DNA of 64,000 nucleotides, from the NCBI RefSeq assembly GCF_015732185.1, contig NZ_WIQM01000011.1:59157-123156 (forward strand), in the 5' to 3' direction. The position numbers were made by a program, and so were the translations under genes. Below, piece after piece: positions 54,195 through 62,047 of this stretch. Origin of the DNA: Pectinatus haikarae. Its GTDB lineage: Bacteria > Bacillota > Negativicutes > Selenomonadales > Selenomonadaceae. Position 1 is the first letter of the stretch. Each line of letters starts with the position of its first letter. The notes below the pieces were generated by a model that worked only from the letters and a program-made list of their open reading frames with translations, had not been told where the DNA came from and searched no databases.

Positions 54195-55035
54195 GAAATT
54201 TTGCACTTATGAAACAGCATGGTGCCCGGGCTGCGGAAATTTTCCGATTATAGACTGTTTGAAAACGGCATTGGAAGAATTGGATAAAGATCCTTCAACG
54301 GTTCTTGTGGCAGCCGGCATAGGACAGGCAGCCAAGACCCCTCAATATATAAATACAAATGCTTTCTGCGGGCTGCATGGCAGATCGCTGCCGGCCGCTG
54401 TTGCGGCTAAAATCGCCAACGAAAACTTGACAGTCATTGTCAATACCGGTGATGGTGACTCATATGGCGAGGGCGGCAATCATTTTCTGCATAACATCCG
54501 GCGTAATGTGGACATTACTCATTTTGTCCACGATAACCAAATTTATGGACTGACAAAAGGGCAGGCTTCGCCTACCTCTATGACAGGTCTTGTGACAGGG
54601 GTCCAGGTTGACGGTAATTTCAATGAACCATTAAATCCGGTACTGCTTGCTATTGCGGCAGGAGCTGGATTTGTTGCCAGAGCTTTTTCGGGGAAAAAAG
54701 AACATCTCATTAAAATAATGAAAAAAGCAATAAATTATAAAGGATATGCTTTAGTGGATATTTTGCAGCCATGCGTCAGCTTCAATAAATTGAATACTTT
54801 CGGCTGGTATAATAAAAGAGTTTATGAATTGCCGGAAGAATACGAAACAAATAATAAAATTGCCGCAATGTCCATGGCAATGGAATTTGGTGATAGAATT
54901 CCCATAGGAATAATCTATGAACAGGAAAAACCGGTATATCATAGTAAAAATAAAATACTGGCGAATGGAGGACCTCTTGTGGATAGGCAGACTGATACGG
55001 CAGTAATAGAGGAATTGCTGAAAAGCTATATATGA
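54187..55035 (+). CDS. 2-oxoacid:ferredoxin oxidoreductase, beta subunit (TPP binding)
   Basis: A 282-residue TPP subunit. AWCPGCGNFPI near residue 11 gives two of the cluster cysteines. The TPP motif is NTGDGDSYGEGGNHFLHNIRRN near residue 95, followed by HDNQIYGLTKGQASPTS. The last cluster ligand appears in LQPCVSFN. It forms the catalytic pair with the upstream gene. The exact 2-oxoacid cannot be set from sequence. Its terminator has been split by the IS element that follows. Confidence 0.9.
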   Translation: MTEKFCTYETAWCPGCGNFPIIDCLKTALEELDKDPSTVLVAAGIGQAAKTPQYINTNAFCGLHGRSLPAAVAAKIANENLTVIVNTGDGDSYGEGGNHFLHNIRRNVDITHFVHDNQIYGLTKGQASPTSMTGLVTGVQVDGNFNEPLNPVLLAIAAGAGFVARAFSGKKEHLIKIMKKAINYKGYALVDILQPCVSFNKLNTFGWYNKRVYELPEEYETNNKIAAMSMAMEFGDRIPIGIIYEQEKPVYHSKNKILANGGPLVDRQTDTAVIEELLKSYI

Positions 55036-55111
55036 TGTATTAAGTTTTTCTTTATTATTTTAGGCTATTGAATTTTATTAAAAGATAAAAAAAGCAGCTG
55101 TTGTCAAAATG

Positions 55112-55119
55112 ACTATAGC
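55112..55119 (+). repeat. 8-bp target-site duplication, left copy
   Basis: ACTATAGC lies immediately before the left inverted repeat of the IS256-family element and is repeated at 56535-56542. IS256-family elements make 8-9 bp duplications. Confidence 0.85.
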
Positions 55120-56534
55120 GGGACTTCTTCATAGATTGTGTAAACCTTCAAGCTGATGTAATATAAAATCAGTTTGGAGGTTTTATTTATGAGCAGGAAA
55201 AATGAAAGTACCCAAAAAGCAGCAATGCGGGAAATGATGAAAAATTATTTAAAGGATACTAATACCAATGTTCGTGATGGTGCAGATGTTAAAAATGTCA
55301 TGAGGGATATGATGTCTGTTTTATTGGAAGGTGCTCTTGATGGTGAATTGGATGAATCTCTTGGCTACAGTAAATATGACTATAAAAATAAAGAAACTGA
55401 CAATTCCAGAAATGGACATTCCAATAAAACAATGCATACGAGTTATGGAGATATGAATCTTGCTGTTCCACGAGATCGTAATGGCGAATATGAACCACAG
55501 ATTGTAAAGAAATATCAGAACACTGTCACTCAGGATATGGAAGAAAAAATTATTTCTATGTATGCCAAAGGAATGACTACCAGTGATATAGAATCTCATA
55601 TGCAAAATTTATATGGCCTGGAAATATCTGACAGCACCATCAGTCGTATAACAGACAAGATAATGCCCTTAGTTAAAGAATGGCAGGAAAGACCATTAGC
55701 AGAGGTATATGCCGTTGTTTTTATGGATGCCATTCATTACCATGTTCGTTGTGATGGGCATATTGTAAAACGAGCTGTTTATATTGCTCTTGGCATAGAT
55801 ATGGACGGGCATAAAGATGTTTTAGGCATGTATGTTGGCGAAAATGAAAGTGCAAAATACTGGCTGTCCATAATGAACGGGTTGAAAAATCGTGGGGCAG
55901 AAGATATTCTAATAGCTTGTGTTGACGGTCTCAGTGGCTTCCCACAAGCTATTGAAGCAGTGTACCCTCAAACAGAAATACAGCAATGTGTAATTCATCA
56001 AATACGCAGTTCAACAAAATATGTATCTTACAAAGACATAAAAGCTCTGATGTCAGACTTAAAACTGGTATATGCTGCTCCAACAGAAGAAACAGCATTA
56101 GCTGAGCTTGATCATTTTAAAGAAACATGGGATAGTAAATATCCTAAAATTTATAAATCATGGCATGAAAAATGGGCTGTTTTAGCAACATATTTTAAAT
56201 ATCCACTCGCCGTTAGGCGACTCATTTATACTACAAATACCATAGAGGGCTTTAACAGGCAGCTTAGAAAAGTCACTAAATCCAGGACCATTTTCCCTTC
56301 AGACGACAGCCTCCTAAAAATGTTGTATTTAGCAATGATGGACATTACTAAAAAATGGACTGGACGGCGACAAGACTGGAGTCAAATAAGGGCACAGCTA
56401 GATATCTATTTTGAAGAACGCCTTTTAGAAAGAGATGTTTAAAGGGCATCACTTTTACAAGCAATACTCTTAAATTATATTACTATTAATTTTATATTAG
56501 CTTTTAGTGTTTACACAAAACTTGAAGAGCTCTC
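55120..56534 (+). mobile_element. IS256-family insertion sequence, 1415 bp, intact
   Basis: The element is bounded by 26-bp imperfect inverted repeats (19 of 26 match; GGGACTTCTTCATAG... on the left, and the right end ending GAGCTCTC), sharing a perfect inner 10-mer GTTTACACAA or its complement. An exact 8-bp duplication ACTATAGC flanks it. One transposase gene fills it. Without the element, the flanks join to make a hairpin AAAAAGCAGC...GCTGCTTTTT. The IS is close to full length and looks recently inserted. Confidence 0.9.
55189..56442 (+). CDS. IS256 family transposase (Mutator/DDE type)
   Basis: A 417-residue transposase. The DDE catalytic residues fall in VVFMDAIHYHVR, CVDGLSGFPQAI and TTNTIEGFNRQLRKVTKSR. 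Zinc or DNA-binding features and the conserved C(V)IHQIR segment are present. ATG 55189 has TTTGGAGG 9 bases upstream, and a TTG at 55174 lies in that site. No frameshift or stop is seen, so it should be active. It reads in the same direction as the korAB-type genes upstream. Confidence 0.95.
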   Translation: MSRKNESTQKAAMREMMKNYLKDTNTNVRDGADVKNVMRDMMSVLLEGALDGELDESLGYSKYDYKNKETDNSRNGHSNKTMHTSYGDMNLAVPRDRNGEYEPQIVKKYQNTVTQDMEEKIISMYAKGMTTSDIESHMQNLYGLEISDSTISRITDKIMPLVKEWQERPLAEVYAVVFMDAIHYHVRCDGHIVKRAVYIALGIDMDGHKDVLGMYVGENESAKYWLSIMNGLKNRGAEDILIACVDGLSGFPQAIEAVYPQTEIQQCVIHQIRSSTKYVSYKDIKALMSDLKLVYAAPTEETALAELDHFKETWDSKYPKIYKSWHEKWAVLATYFKYPLAVRRLIYTTNTIEGFNRQLRKVTKSRTIFPSDDSLLKMLYLAMMDITKKWTGRRQDWSQIRAQLDIYFEERLLERDV

Positions 56535-56542
56535 ACTATAGC
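56535..56542 (+). repeat. 8-bp target-site duplication, right copy
   Basis: ACTATAGC directly after the right inverted repeat matches 55112-55119. The GC at its end begins the right arm (GCTGCTTTTT, 56541-56550) of the hairpin that the insertion interrupted. Confidence 0.85.
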
Positions 56543-56613
56543 TGCTTTTTCTATCTTTTTCAACATATACAAACCTTGCCTCAATTGCCTGTTCACCGGC
56601 ATGCCGCCGGAAA

Positions 56614-57234
56614 TCAGCAGTGGGTATTTTGGCCGATAAGACCGATAAATCCGCCGTCTTTATCTATATTGCTTTCTGTATGCCCAATCAGCCATTTATT
56701 TACTGCGAACAGTAATCTGTTTTCACCGTCGGCGGAAGATCGTTTTGCCGGCAGAGGCATGTTGGTTCCCTTGGGTAATATTACGCCGCAGCGGAATTCT
56801 TCGTCGTTTTGACGGCATGGCGCATAATGGAGAGTCGTGGCATATAATTCTACCGCAGTTCCCTGCGGCACAAAGAAAAGTTCTATATTATCAGTTTCAT
56901 AGGTATTGGTGCTGTAGTCAATATTCTGCTGGCGCCCTAGCATTAAAATGAGATCGGTGGCAGCTATATCGATTTCCGAAGTGCGATGGTACTCTACCGC
57001 ATTTAATTTTGTATTACAGCCGCTGCAGTAACCGAATTCAATGTCGAGTCCGCCAAAGATTTCGTGCTGCATCTGTCCGAATAAAGGCAGATTTTCCAAT
57101 TCTTTATCAGACGCTTCATATACTACACCTTGTTTTACAGCTGCTTTTGCCGTCATTGTTTTTATGAAGGCAGAGCTGTCTATTTGGAGTATCCTGCCAT
57201 ATTCTTTGAAAGAATTATCCGATATATTTTTCAT
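56614..57234 (-). CDS. DUF4867 family protein
   Basis: A 206-residue protein with a cupin-like, mostly beta pattern (LDIEFGYCSGCNTKLNAVEYHR, VPQGTAVELYATTLHYAPC, FRCGVILPKGTNM). It fits DUF4867, a family seen in Firmicutes sugar loci and of unproven function; a role in sugar isomerisation or handling is inferred from the context. ATG 57234 has GAGGTG 6 bases upstream. It is the last gene of a minus-strand group with a LacI regulator directly upstream. An IS element lies just beyond its end. Confidence 0.75.
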   Translation of the reverse strand: MKNISDNSFKEYGRILQIDSSAFIKTMTAKAAVKQGVVYEASDKELENLPLFGQMQHEIFGGLDIEFGYCSGCNTKLNAVEYHRTSEIDIAATDLILMLGRQQNIDYSTNTYETDNIELFFVPQGTAVELYATTLHYAPCRQNDEEFRCGVILPKGTNMPLPAKRSSADGENRLLFAVNKWLIGHTESNIDKDGGFIGLIGQNTHC

Positions 57235-57243
57235 TGTCACACC

Positions 57244-58260
57244 TCATAAATTTTCCAAAATTTTTATTTCATTTTTCATAATATGTTTAGTTTTATCAGG
57301 ATCAATTCCATTTACCAGATATTCGAAAATAATCTGCATGGCGCGTTGTCCCTGTCGATATGGATGCTGATAAATTACAGCTTTTATGACATGATTTTTC
57401 ATCATTTCTATAGTGGTAGGAACTGTATCAAAGGCCAGAATAGTCAGATTATCCTGTCTGTTAAGAGAAAGTACTGCCCTGCATGCGCCGTATACGCCCG
57501 CTGCTACTATAAATAAAGCATTTATCTCGGGATAGCGTATAATCATTTCTCTTGTCTTATCATATGAGCAAATATCATCATCATCATTTTCCTGAATATC
57601 AATTATTCTAAAATCATTATTTTTATTGATACTGTATTCAAAACCTTTTAAGCGCTGTCTGTGTCCCAATATTTTGGAGGACCCCATGATTATGCCTATA
57701 TTGGCTTTGAGCGGGGCTATCATCTGCAACAATGCTCCCGCAGTTTCACCGCCATTTACATAATTGCTGCCAACATAACAGTGGCGATGAGATTCATCAG
57801 CGTCGTTATTCAGGGTTACTACAAAAATTCCCTCATCAACAAATTCATTTATTTTATTTATTATTAATGGATCATTAATGGGGCTGATTATCAGGGCGTT
57901 TATTTTATTTTTCAGTTCATCCAGAATTTGCAGCTGTGCCCTTATATTATAGCCGCGTGTAGTATGAAACAGAATATTCAAACCGTAAATCTCGTATTTT
58001 TCGGCAGCTGTTTTAATACCACGGATAACATCGTCAAAAAAAGGATTTCCCTCAGCGGGAATTAAAATGCCCACGACCGGATTGTTCTTGCGCGCCGACA
58101 ATGCTTTACCGGCAGGATTTGGTCTGTATTCCAGCTTTTTTATAACATTCAAGACCAAATCACGTGTTTCTGTCTTTACATTTCCCCGCTCATTAATGAC
58201 TCTGTCCACAGTACCCCGTGAAACTCCGCACAAATCTGCGATTTGTTTGATTGTAACCAT
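57244..58260 (-). CDS. LacI family transcriptional regulator
   Basis: A 338-residue regulator: N-terminal LacI helix-turn-helix (TIKQIADLCGVSRGTVDRVIN, hinge YRPNPAGKALSAR) and a ribose/galactose-type periplasmic-binding fold for the effector (VGILIPAEGNPFFDDVIRGI, SPINDPLIINKI, FDTVPTTIEMM). It sits in a sugar locus and is the likely regulator of its transporter and enzymes. Candidate operators with sequence TGTGC-4-GCACA lie upstream of the fucose-isomerase-like gene, though its own promoter shows none. Confidence 0.9.
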   Translation of the reverse strand: MVTIKQIADLCGVSRGTVDRVINERGNVKTETRDLVLNVIKKLEYRPNPAGKALSARKNNPVVGILIPAEGNPFFDDVIRGIKTAAEKYEIYGLNILFHTTRGYNIRAQLQILDELKNKINALIISPINDPLIINKINEFVDEGIFVVTLNNDADESHRHCYVGSNYVNGGETAGALLQMIAPLKANIGIIMGSSKILGHRQRLKGFEYSINKNNDFRIIDIQENDDDDICSYDKTREMIIRYPEINALFIVAAGVYGACRAVLSLNRQDNLTILAFDTVPTTIEMMKNHVIKAVIYQHPYRQGQRAMQIIFEYLVNGIDPDKTKHIMKNEIKILENL

Positions 58261-58425
58261 CGAAAGGCCCCCTGCAATGCTATAATATAGAAAGATAGTT
58301 TAATGAAATCTGATTCAGCAAAAAGAATATTAACATAATTGGTTTATACTTAAGCTGAACGAGAATTTAGTTTATGAATATTATATCATCAAGGGAATTA
58401 AATTAGCTATTGTTTAGTTGGGGAT

Positions 58426-59844
58426 TTAGCAGCCAATATCTTTTAATGTTTTGCCTTCCATTAAATTTTGTTCAATTTTTTCTAAAGATACTCCTTTTGT
58501 TTCTGGTACATAGCGTATTGTAAGATAAACAAACAGCGCATTTAATGCGGCATATAGCCAAAAAGTCATTGTAGATCCCAAAGTATCAAGCAAAGTCAGG
58601 AAGGTGGCGCCTATTAAAGTGCATGAAAGCCAATTTGTCATAGTTGAGCAGGCAATGCCGAAATCGCGGCTTTTCAATGGCTGGATTTCCGAACACAATA
58701 TCCAAACTACGGGTCCTGCACCAAAGCCAAAACCAATAATGGCCAATATTGTCATACCGGCGGAAAGATATGGAATAAAAGGAAGAGTAGTACCGTTTTC
58801 GAGAGTAAAGAAACATATTCCTAATATAAACAAAGATACAGCCATGATGGCAAAGCATCTTTTTAAAGCCGGCTTGCGTCCGGATTTATCTACGGTTCCG
58901 ACGGCAATAAGTGTCGCCAGAACAAATACAAGTCCGTTTATCACAGTACCTATCATTTGATCCTCTGTGGAAGAAAAACCGGCTATGCTTAATATTTTAG
59001 GAGAATAATACATGATTATGTTGAAGCCCGTGAGCTGCTGCATAAACTGAAGAAGAACACCCAGAAATACTACACGGCGCACATTTTTATTCGCCTTAAA
59101 AAGCTCCCAGCCGGCCTGCTTGAGTTTCAAGTTTTCTCTGATATCGTTTAATTCTGATCGCGCGATTGCGGGGTCTGTGTGCATGGAACTTAAAACCCTT
59201 GCCGAATCTTGAAAACGTCCTTTGGAAGCCAGCCAGCGGGGACTTTCCGGCAGAGCGATAACACATAAGATCAGTGCTGCCGCAGGGATGGAAATAATCA
59301 TGAGCATGGAACGCCAATCTCCTGTATAACTAAAATAAGTATCAGATAAAAAAGCCGCCAGAATTCCTACGGTAACCATTAGCTGATATCCGGAAATGAT
59401 ACTTCCCCGGGCATCTTTATCAGACATTTCGGCCAGGTATAAAGGCGCAGTATACGAAGCAATGCCCACAGATAATCCCAAAATAAGTCTGGCGCCTATA
59501 AGAATAGTTACGCTGGCAGCAGATCCTGAGCTGATGCAGCCGATGATAAACAAAGCGGCACCTATCATCAGGGCACGTTTTCGGCCTATCCCGGCTGACA
59601 GTTTTGAAGCTATAACGGCACCTGCAGCAGCGCCTACCATCATGGAACTTACCACCCATTCCTGCAAATGGCTGTCAAGCTGCCACTCTTTGGCGATAAA
59701 GGGCAAGGCACCGGAAATAACACCCTGATCCAGGCCAAAAAGAAGCCCTGCCATGCCGGCAGCAACGAAAACAAAAATTCTGACAAATTTTACACGAGCC
59801 TCGGGAACAGACTGAAATACAATTTCTTTTCCGATATTTTCCAT
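58426..59844 (-). CDS. MFS sugar porter (XylE/AraE/GalP type)
   Basis: A 472-residue major facilitator with 12 membrane segments. The sugar-porter signatures are GLDQGVISGALPFI near residue 38, GRKRALMIG, the PESPRWLAS motif near residue 203, QQLTGFNIIMYYSP, DKSGRKPAL and the terminal PETKGVSLE. It imports a pentose or hexose by proton symport. GAGGAG precedes ATG 59844. The xylulokinase gene lies just upstream on the same strand, so the two are co-transcribed. Confidence 0.92.
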   Translation of the reverse strand: MENIGKEIVFQSVPEARVKFVRIFVFVAAGMAGLLFGLDQGVISGALPFIAKEWQLDSHLQEWVVSSMMVGAAAGAVIASKLSAGIGRKRALMIGAALFIIGCISSGSAASVTILIGARLILGLSVGIASYTAPLYLAEMSDKDARGSIISGYQLMVTVGILAAFLSDTYFSYTGDWRSMLMIISIPAAALILCVIALPESPRWLASKGRFQDSARVLSSMHTDPAIARSELNDIRENLKLKQAGWELFKANKNVRRVVFLGVLLQFMQQLTGFNIIMYYSPKILSIAGFSSTEDQMIGTVINGLVFVLATLIAVGTVDKSGRKPALKRCFAIMAVSLFILGICFFTLENGTTLPFIPYLSAGMTILAIIGFGFGAGPVVWILCSEIQPLKSRDFGIACSTMTNWLSCTLIGATFLTLLDTLGSTMTFWLYAALNALFVYLTIRYVPETKGVSLEKIEQNLMEGKTLKDIGC

Positions 59845-59918
59845 TTTATGCTCTCCTCAAAAAATATACACTTGATAAATTATGTTTTTGCGGGTATGAT
59901 TGTGCGGAAAAATTTTAT

Positions 59919-61445
59919 TTATAAGGCGGACAGATCATGATAACAGTCTTTAAGCTGTTTATATAGTTTCTTATAAAGCAGGTGTCCTTTTTCGTAATAA
60001 TCTCTTTCTGCCGGTACGGGAGCACAGCTCGAACCGATCTGTATGAATTCATCGCAAGCCGACACCACGTCTTTAAATAGTCCGGCACCGACACCGGCTA
60101 ATATTGCCACACCGAAAGCCGGTCCTTCTTCAGCGGTAAGTGTTTTAACTTCACAGTTGAACATATCGGCGAGCATTTGACGCCATACAGGGCTCTTTCC
60201 TCCTCCTCCGCATGCCATCATTTCGTTTACATTGACACCCATATCTTTTAATATATCATAACAATCACTCAACGAATAAGATACACCTTCCATGACTGAG
60301 CGTATCATATTGGCTTTTGAGTGGATAGCCGATAAACCAAAAAATACACCACGACATTCCGGATCCAAATGCGGTGTCCGTTCTCCCATCAGATAAGGCA
60401 GATAGATGAGTCTGTCGCTGCCGCAGGGAATTTTGGCAGCTGCTTCGTTCATTAATACATACGGATCTTTATTTTGCTTGTCGGCAAGCTCTTTATAATC
60501 ATTTGCGATATTGTCGCGGAACCATTTTAATGACAAGCCGGCAGCGAGTGTTACACCCATGACATGCCAGCATCCGGGCACAGCACAGCAAAATGTGTGG
60601 ACCCGTCCTTTCGGATCAATTTTTAAATTATCTGTATGTGCAAATACTACACCGCTTGTGCCGATTGTAGTAAAAGCACGGCCATTTTTTGTTATTCCTG
60701 TGCCGATTGCGGCAGCTGCGTTGTCACCGGCACCGCCTACTACGACAGTTTTAGTGGAAAGTCCCGAAGCTTTGGCAAAGGATTCGCTTATGTGACCGGT
60801 GACATCCGGTGATTCATAAACCTTGGCAAGGAGCTTTTTATCTATAGACAGCTTTTCCAGAATTTCATCTGACCAGCAACGGTTCGGTACGTCTAAAAGC
60901 TGCATACCGCTGGCATCAGAAACTTCTGTTGCATATTCTCCGGTCATGCAAAAACGTACATAATCCTTGGGCAATAAAATATGAGCGCATTTGGCATAAT
61001 TTTCCGGTTCATGACGGCGGACCCATAAGATTTTGGATGCAGTAAATCCCGTAAGTGCAGGATTTGCGGTGATCTCAATCAAACGCTGTGCACCGATTTT
61101 TTTTGTTATTTCTTCGCATTCTTTTGCTGTGCGCTGGTCGCACCATATTATAGATGGACGTATAACAGCATTGTTCTTATCAAGCATGACTAATCCATGC
61201 ATCTGTCCGGACAAGCCAATGCCTTTAATGGAATCTGGAGCAATTCCTGATTTTGCCAGAACGAGCTGAATTGTATGCAAGGATGCATTATACCAATCGG
61301 CAGGATTTTGCTCGGCCCATCCGTTTTGGGGTTGGTGCAGAGGGTAGTCTTCTGACGCAGCAGCCACAGTTTTCATATACTCGTCAAAAAGTACTGTTTT
61401 AGTAGCTGATGTGCCGATATCTAACCCTAATAAATAATTCATCAT
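59919..61445 (-). CDS. xylB: xylulokinase (FGGY carbohydrate kinase)
   Basis: A 508-residue FGGY kinase. It begins YLLGLDIGTSATKTVLFD, has HGLVMLDK and WCDQRT (substrate region), FTASKILWVRRHEP, GGAGDNAAAAIGTG, and the C-terminal GGGGKSPVWRQMLADMF motif. These are the marks of D-xylulose kinases, making xylulose-5-phosphate. Related FGGY kinases can accept other ketoses, so the substrate is not certain here. Start is ATG 61445 or 61442 with AAAGGCGG upstream. It reads away from the fucose-isomerase-like gene. Confidence 0.88.
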   Translation of the reverse strand: MMNYLLGLDIGTSATKTVLFDEYMKTVAAASEDYPLHQPQNGWAEQNPADWYNASLHTIQLVLAKSGIAPDSIKGIGLSGQMHGLVMLDKNNAVIRPSIIWCDQRTAKECEEITKKIGAQRLIEITANPALTGFTASKILWVRRHEPENYAKCAHILLPKDYVRFCMTGEYATEVSDASGMQLLDVPNRCWSDEILEKLSIDKKLLAKVYESPDVTGHISESFAKASGLSTKTVVVGGAGDNAAAAIGTGITKNGRAFTTIGTSGVVFAHTDNLKIDPKGRVHTFCCAVPGCWHVMGVTLAAGLSLKWFRDNIANDYKELADKQNKDPYVLMNEAAAKIPCGSDRLIYLPYLMGERTPHLDPECRGVFFGLSAIHSKANMIRSVMEGVSYSLSDCYDILKDMGVNVNEMMACGGGGKSPVWRQMLADMFNCEVKTLTAEEGPAFGVAILAGVGAGLFKDVVSACDEFIQIGSSCAPVPAERDYYEKGHLLYKKLYKQLKDCYHDLSAL

Positions 61446-61554
61446 TAAGCCGCCTTTCTTCTCTCCGTTATTCAGCTAATGACTGATCAGGCTCAAAAAA
61501 GACAAAAACAATGTTTTTAACAGCAGAATTTTTGTCAAATAAGGTAATTTTATC

Positions 61555-61689
61555 ATATAAATGGAGACTTAATTCAGAGGGCGTTTTGACGCCGCCTGAA
61601 TAGTAGTCGAAATTATCCAGGGAGTTAGCCGCTCTTTACTCATCGCTTGCACAAGCGTGAGTATTAGAGCGGGTTAGTCATCGGATAAA
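61555..61689 (+). repeat. 135-nt structured repeat, copy 2
   Basis: Same length and orientation as 56-190, with six substitutions. The second hairpin is more regular here: ACTCA-t-CGCTT around GCAC with AAGCG and TGAGT. The first hairpin carries an extra mismatch (TTCAGAGGGCGT against ACGCCGCCTGAA). It lies in the xylB / fucose-isomerase-like intergenic region, between divergent genes, so it can hardly be a leader of one gene family common to both copies. Confidence 0.75.
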
Positions 61690-61737
61690 TAATATTTCTG
61701 ATATTTCCACCTAATCAGCAATTTGCAAAATAGAATA

Positions 61738-61751
61738 TGTGCTTAAGCACA
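61738..61751. promoter_or_regulatory. operator candidate TGTGC-TTAA-GCACA (distal)
   Basis: A perfect 14-bp palindrome, TGTGCTTAAGCACA. A second copy with the same half-sites lies 262 bases downstream beside the promoter of the fucose-isomerase-like gene. The pair suggests looping by a LacI-type regulator. Confidence 0.6.
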
Positions 61752-61955
61752 ATTTATGCGTTAAGTATATCGTTTGAAAATTTATTTGTCAATAAGCATT
61801 TTTGATATTTTTCAGATTTTTTCCATAAGTTATCGTATTAATACAAAAATATTCTTTTTCAATAAAAATTTATATTGGTAAAAACATTATTATAGCGCTA
61901 ATAATTGATGAAGATTTATTTATACAAGTATTACAAATTTTTGTAAAAATCTATA

Positions 61956-61985
61956 TTGACAAAACTGATTATAAAGTGTTATTCT
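61956..61985 (+). promoter_or_regulatory. promoter candidate of the fucose-isomerase-like gene
   Basis: TTGACA (61956-61961), 18 bases, TATTCT (61980-61985). The proximal operator starts 15 bases after the -10 box, a position for repression. Confidence 0.6.
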
Positions 61986-61999
61986 TGATTCATAAAAAA

Positions 62000-62013
62000 T
62001 GTGCACAAGCACA
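62000..62013. promoter_or_regulatory. operator candidate TGTGC-ACAA-GCACA (proximal)
   Basis: TGTGCACAAGCACA shares both 5-base half-sites with the distal site at 61738-61751. It overlaps the expected transcription start, 35 bases before the ATG. Confidence 0.6.
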
Positions 62014-62047
62014 TAAAAGATTGTTGATTAAAAAGGAGAGTATAGAA

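Noticed and set aside
55114..55145. Reading the IS ends as 32-bp inverted repeats beginning TATAG
   Set aside because: The outer TATAG match arises because the duplicated target ACTATAGC contains the palindrome CTATAG. The direct 8-bp repeat sets the true ends at 55120 and 56534.
61976..62047. Upstream extension of the fucose-isomerase-like protein to 61976
   Set aside because: The extension would translate the -10 box and the proximal operator, and has no ribosome site; ATG 62048 has AAAAGGAGAG.
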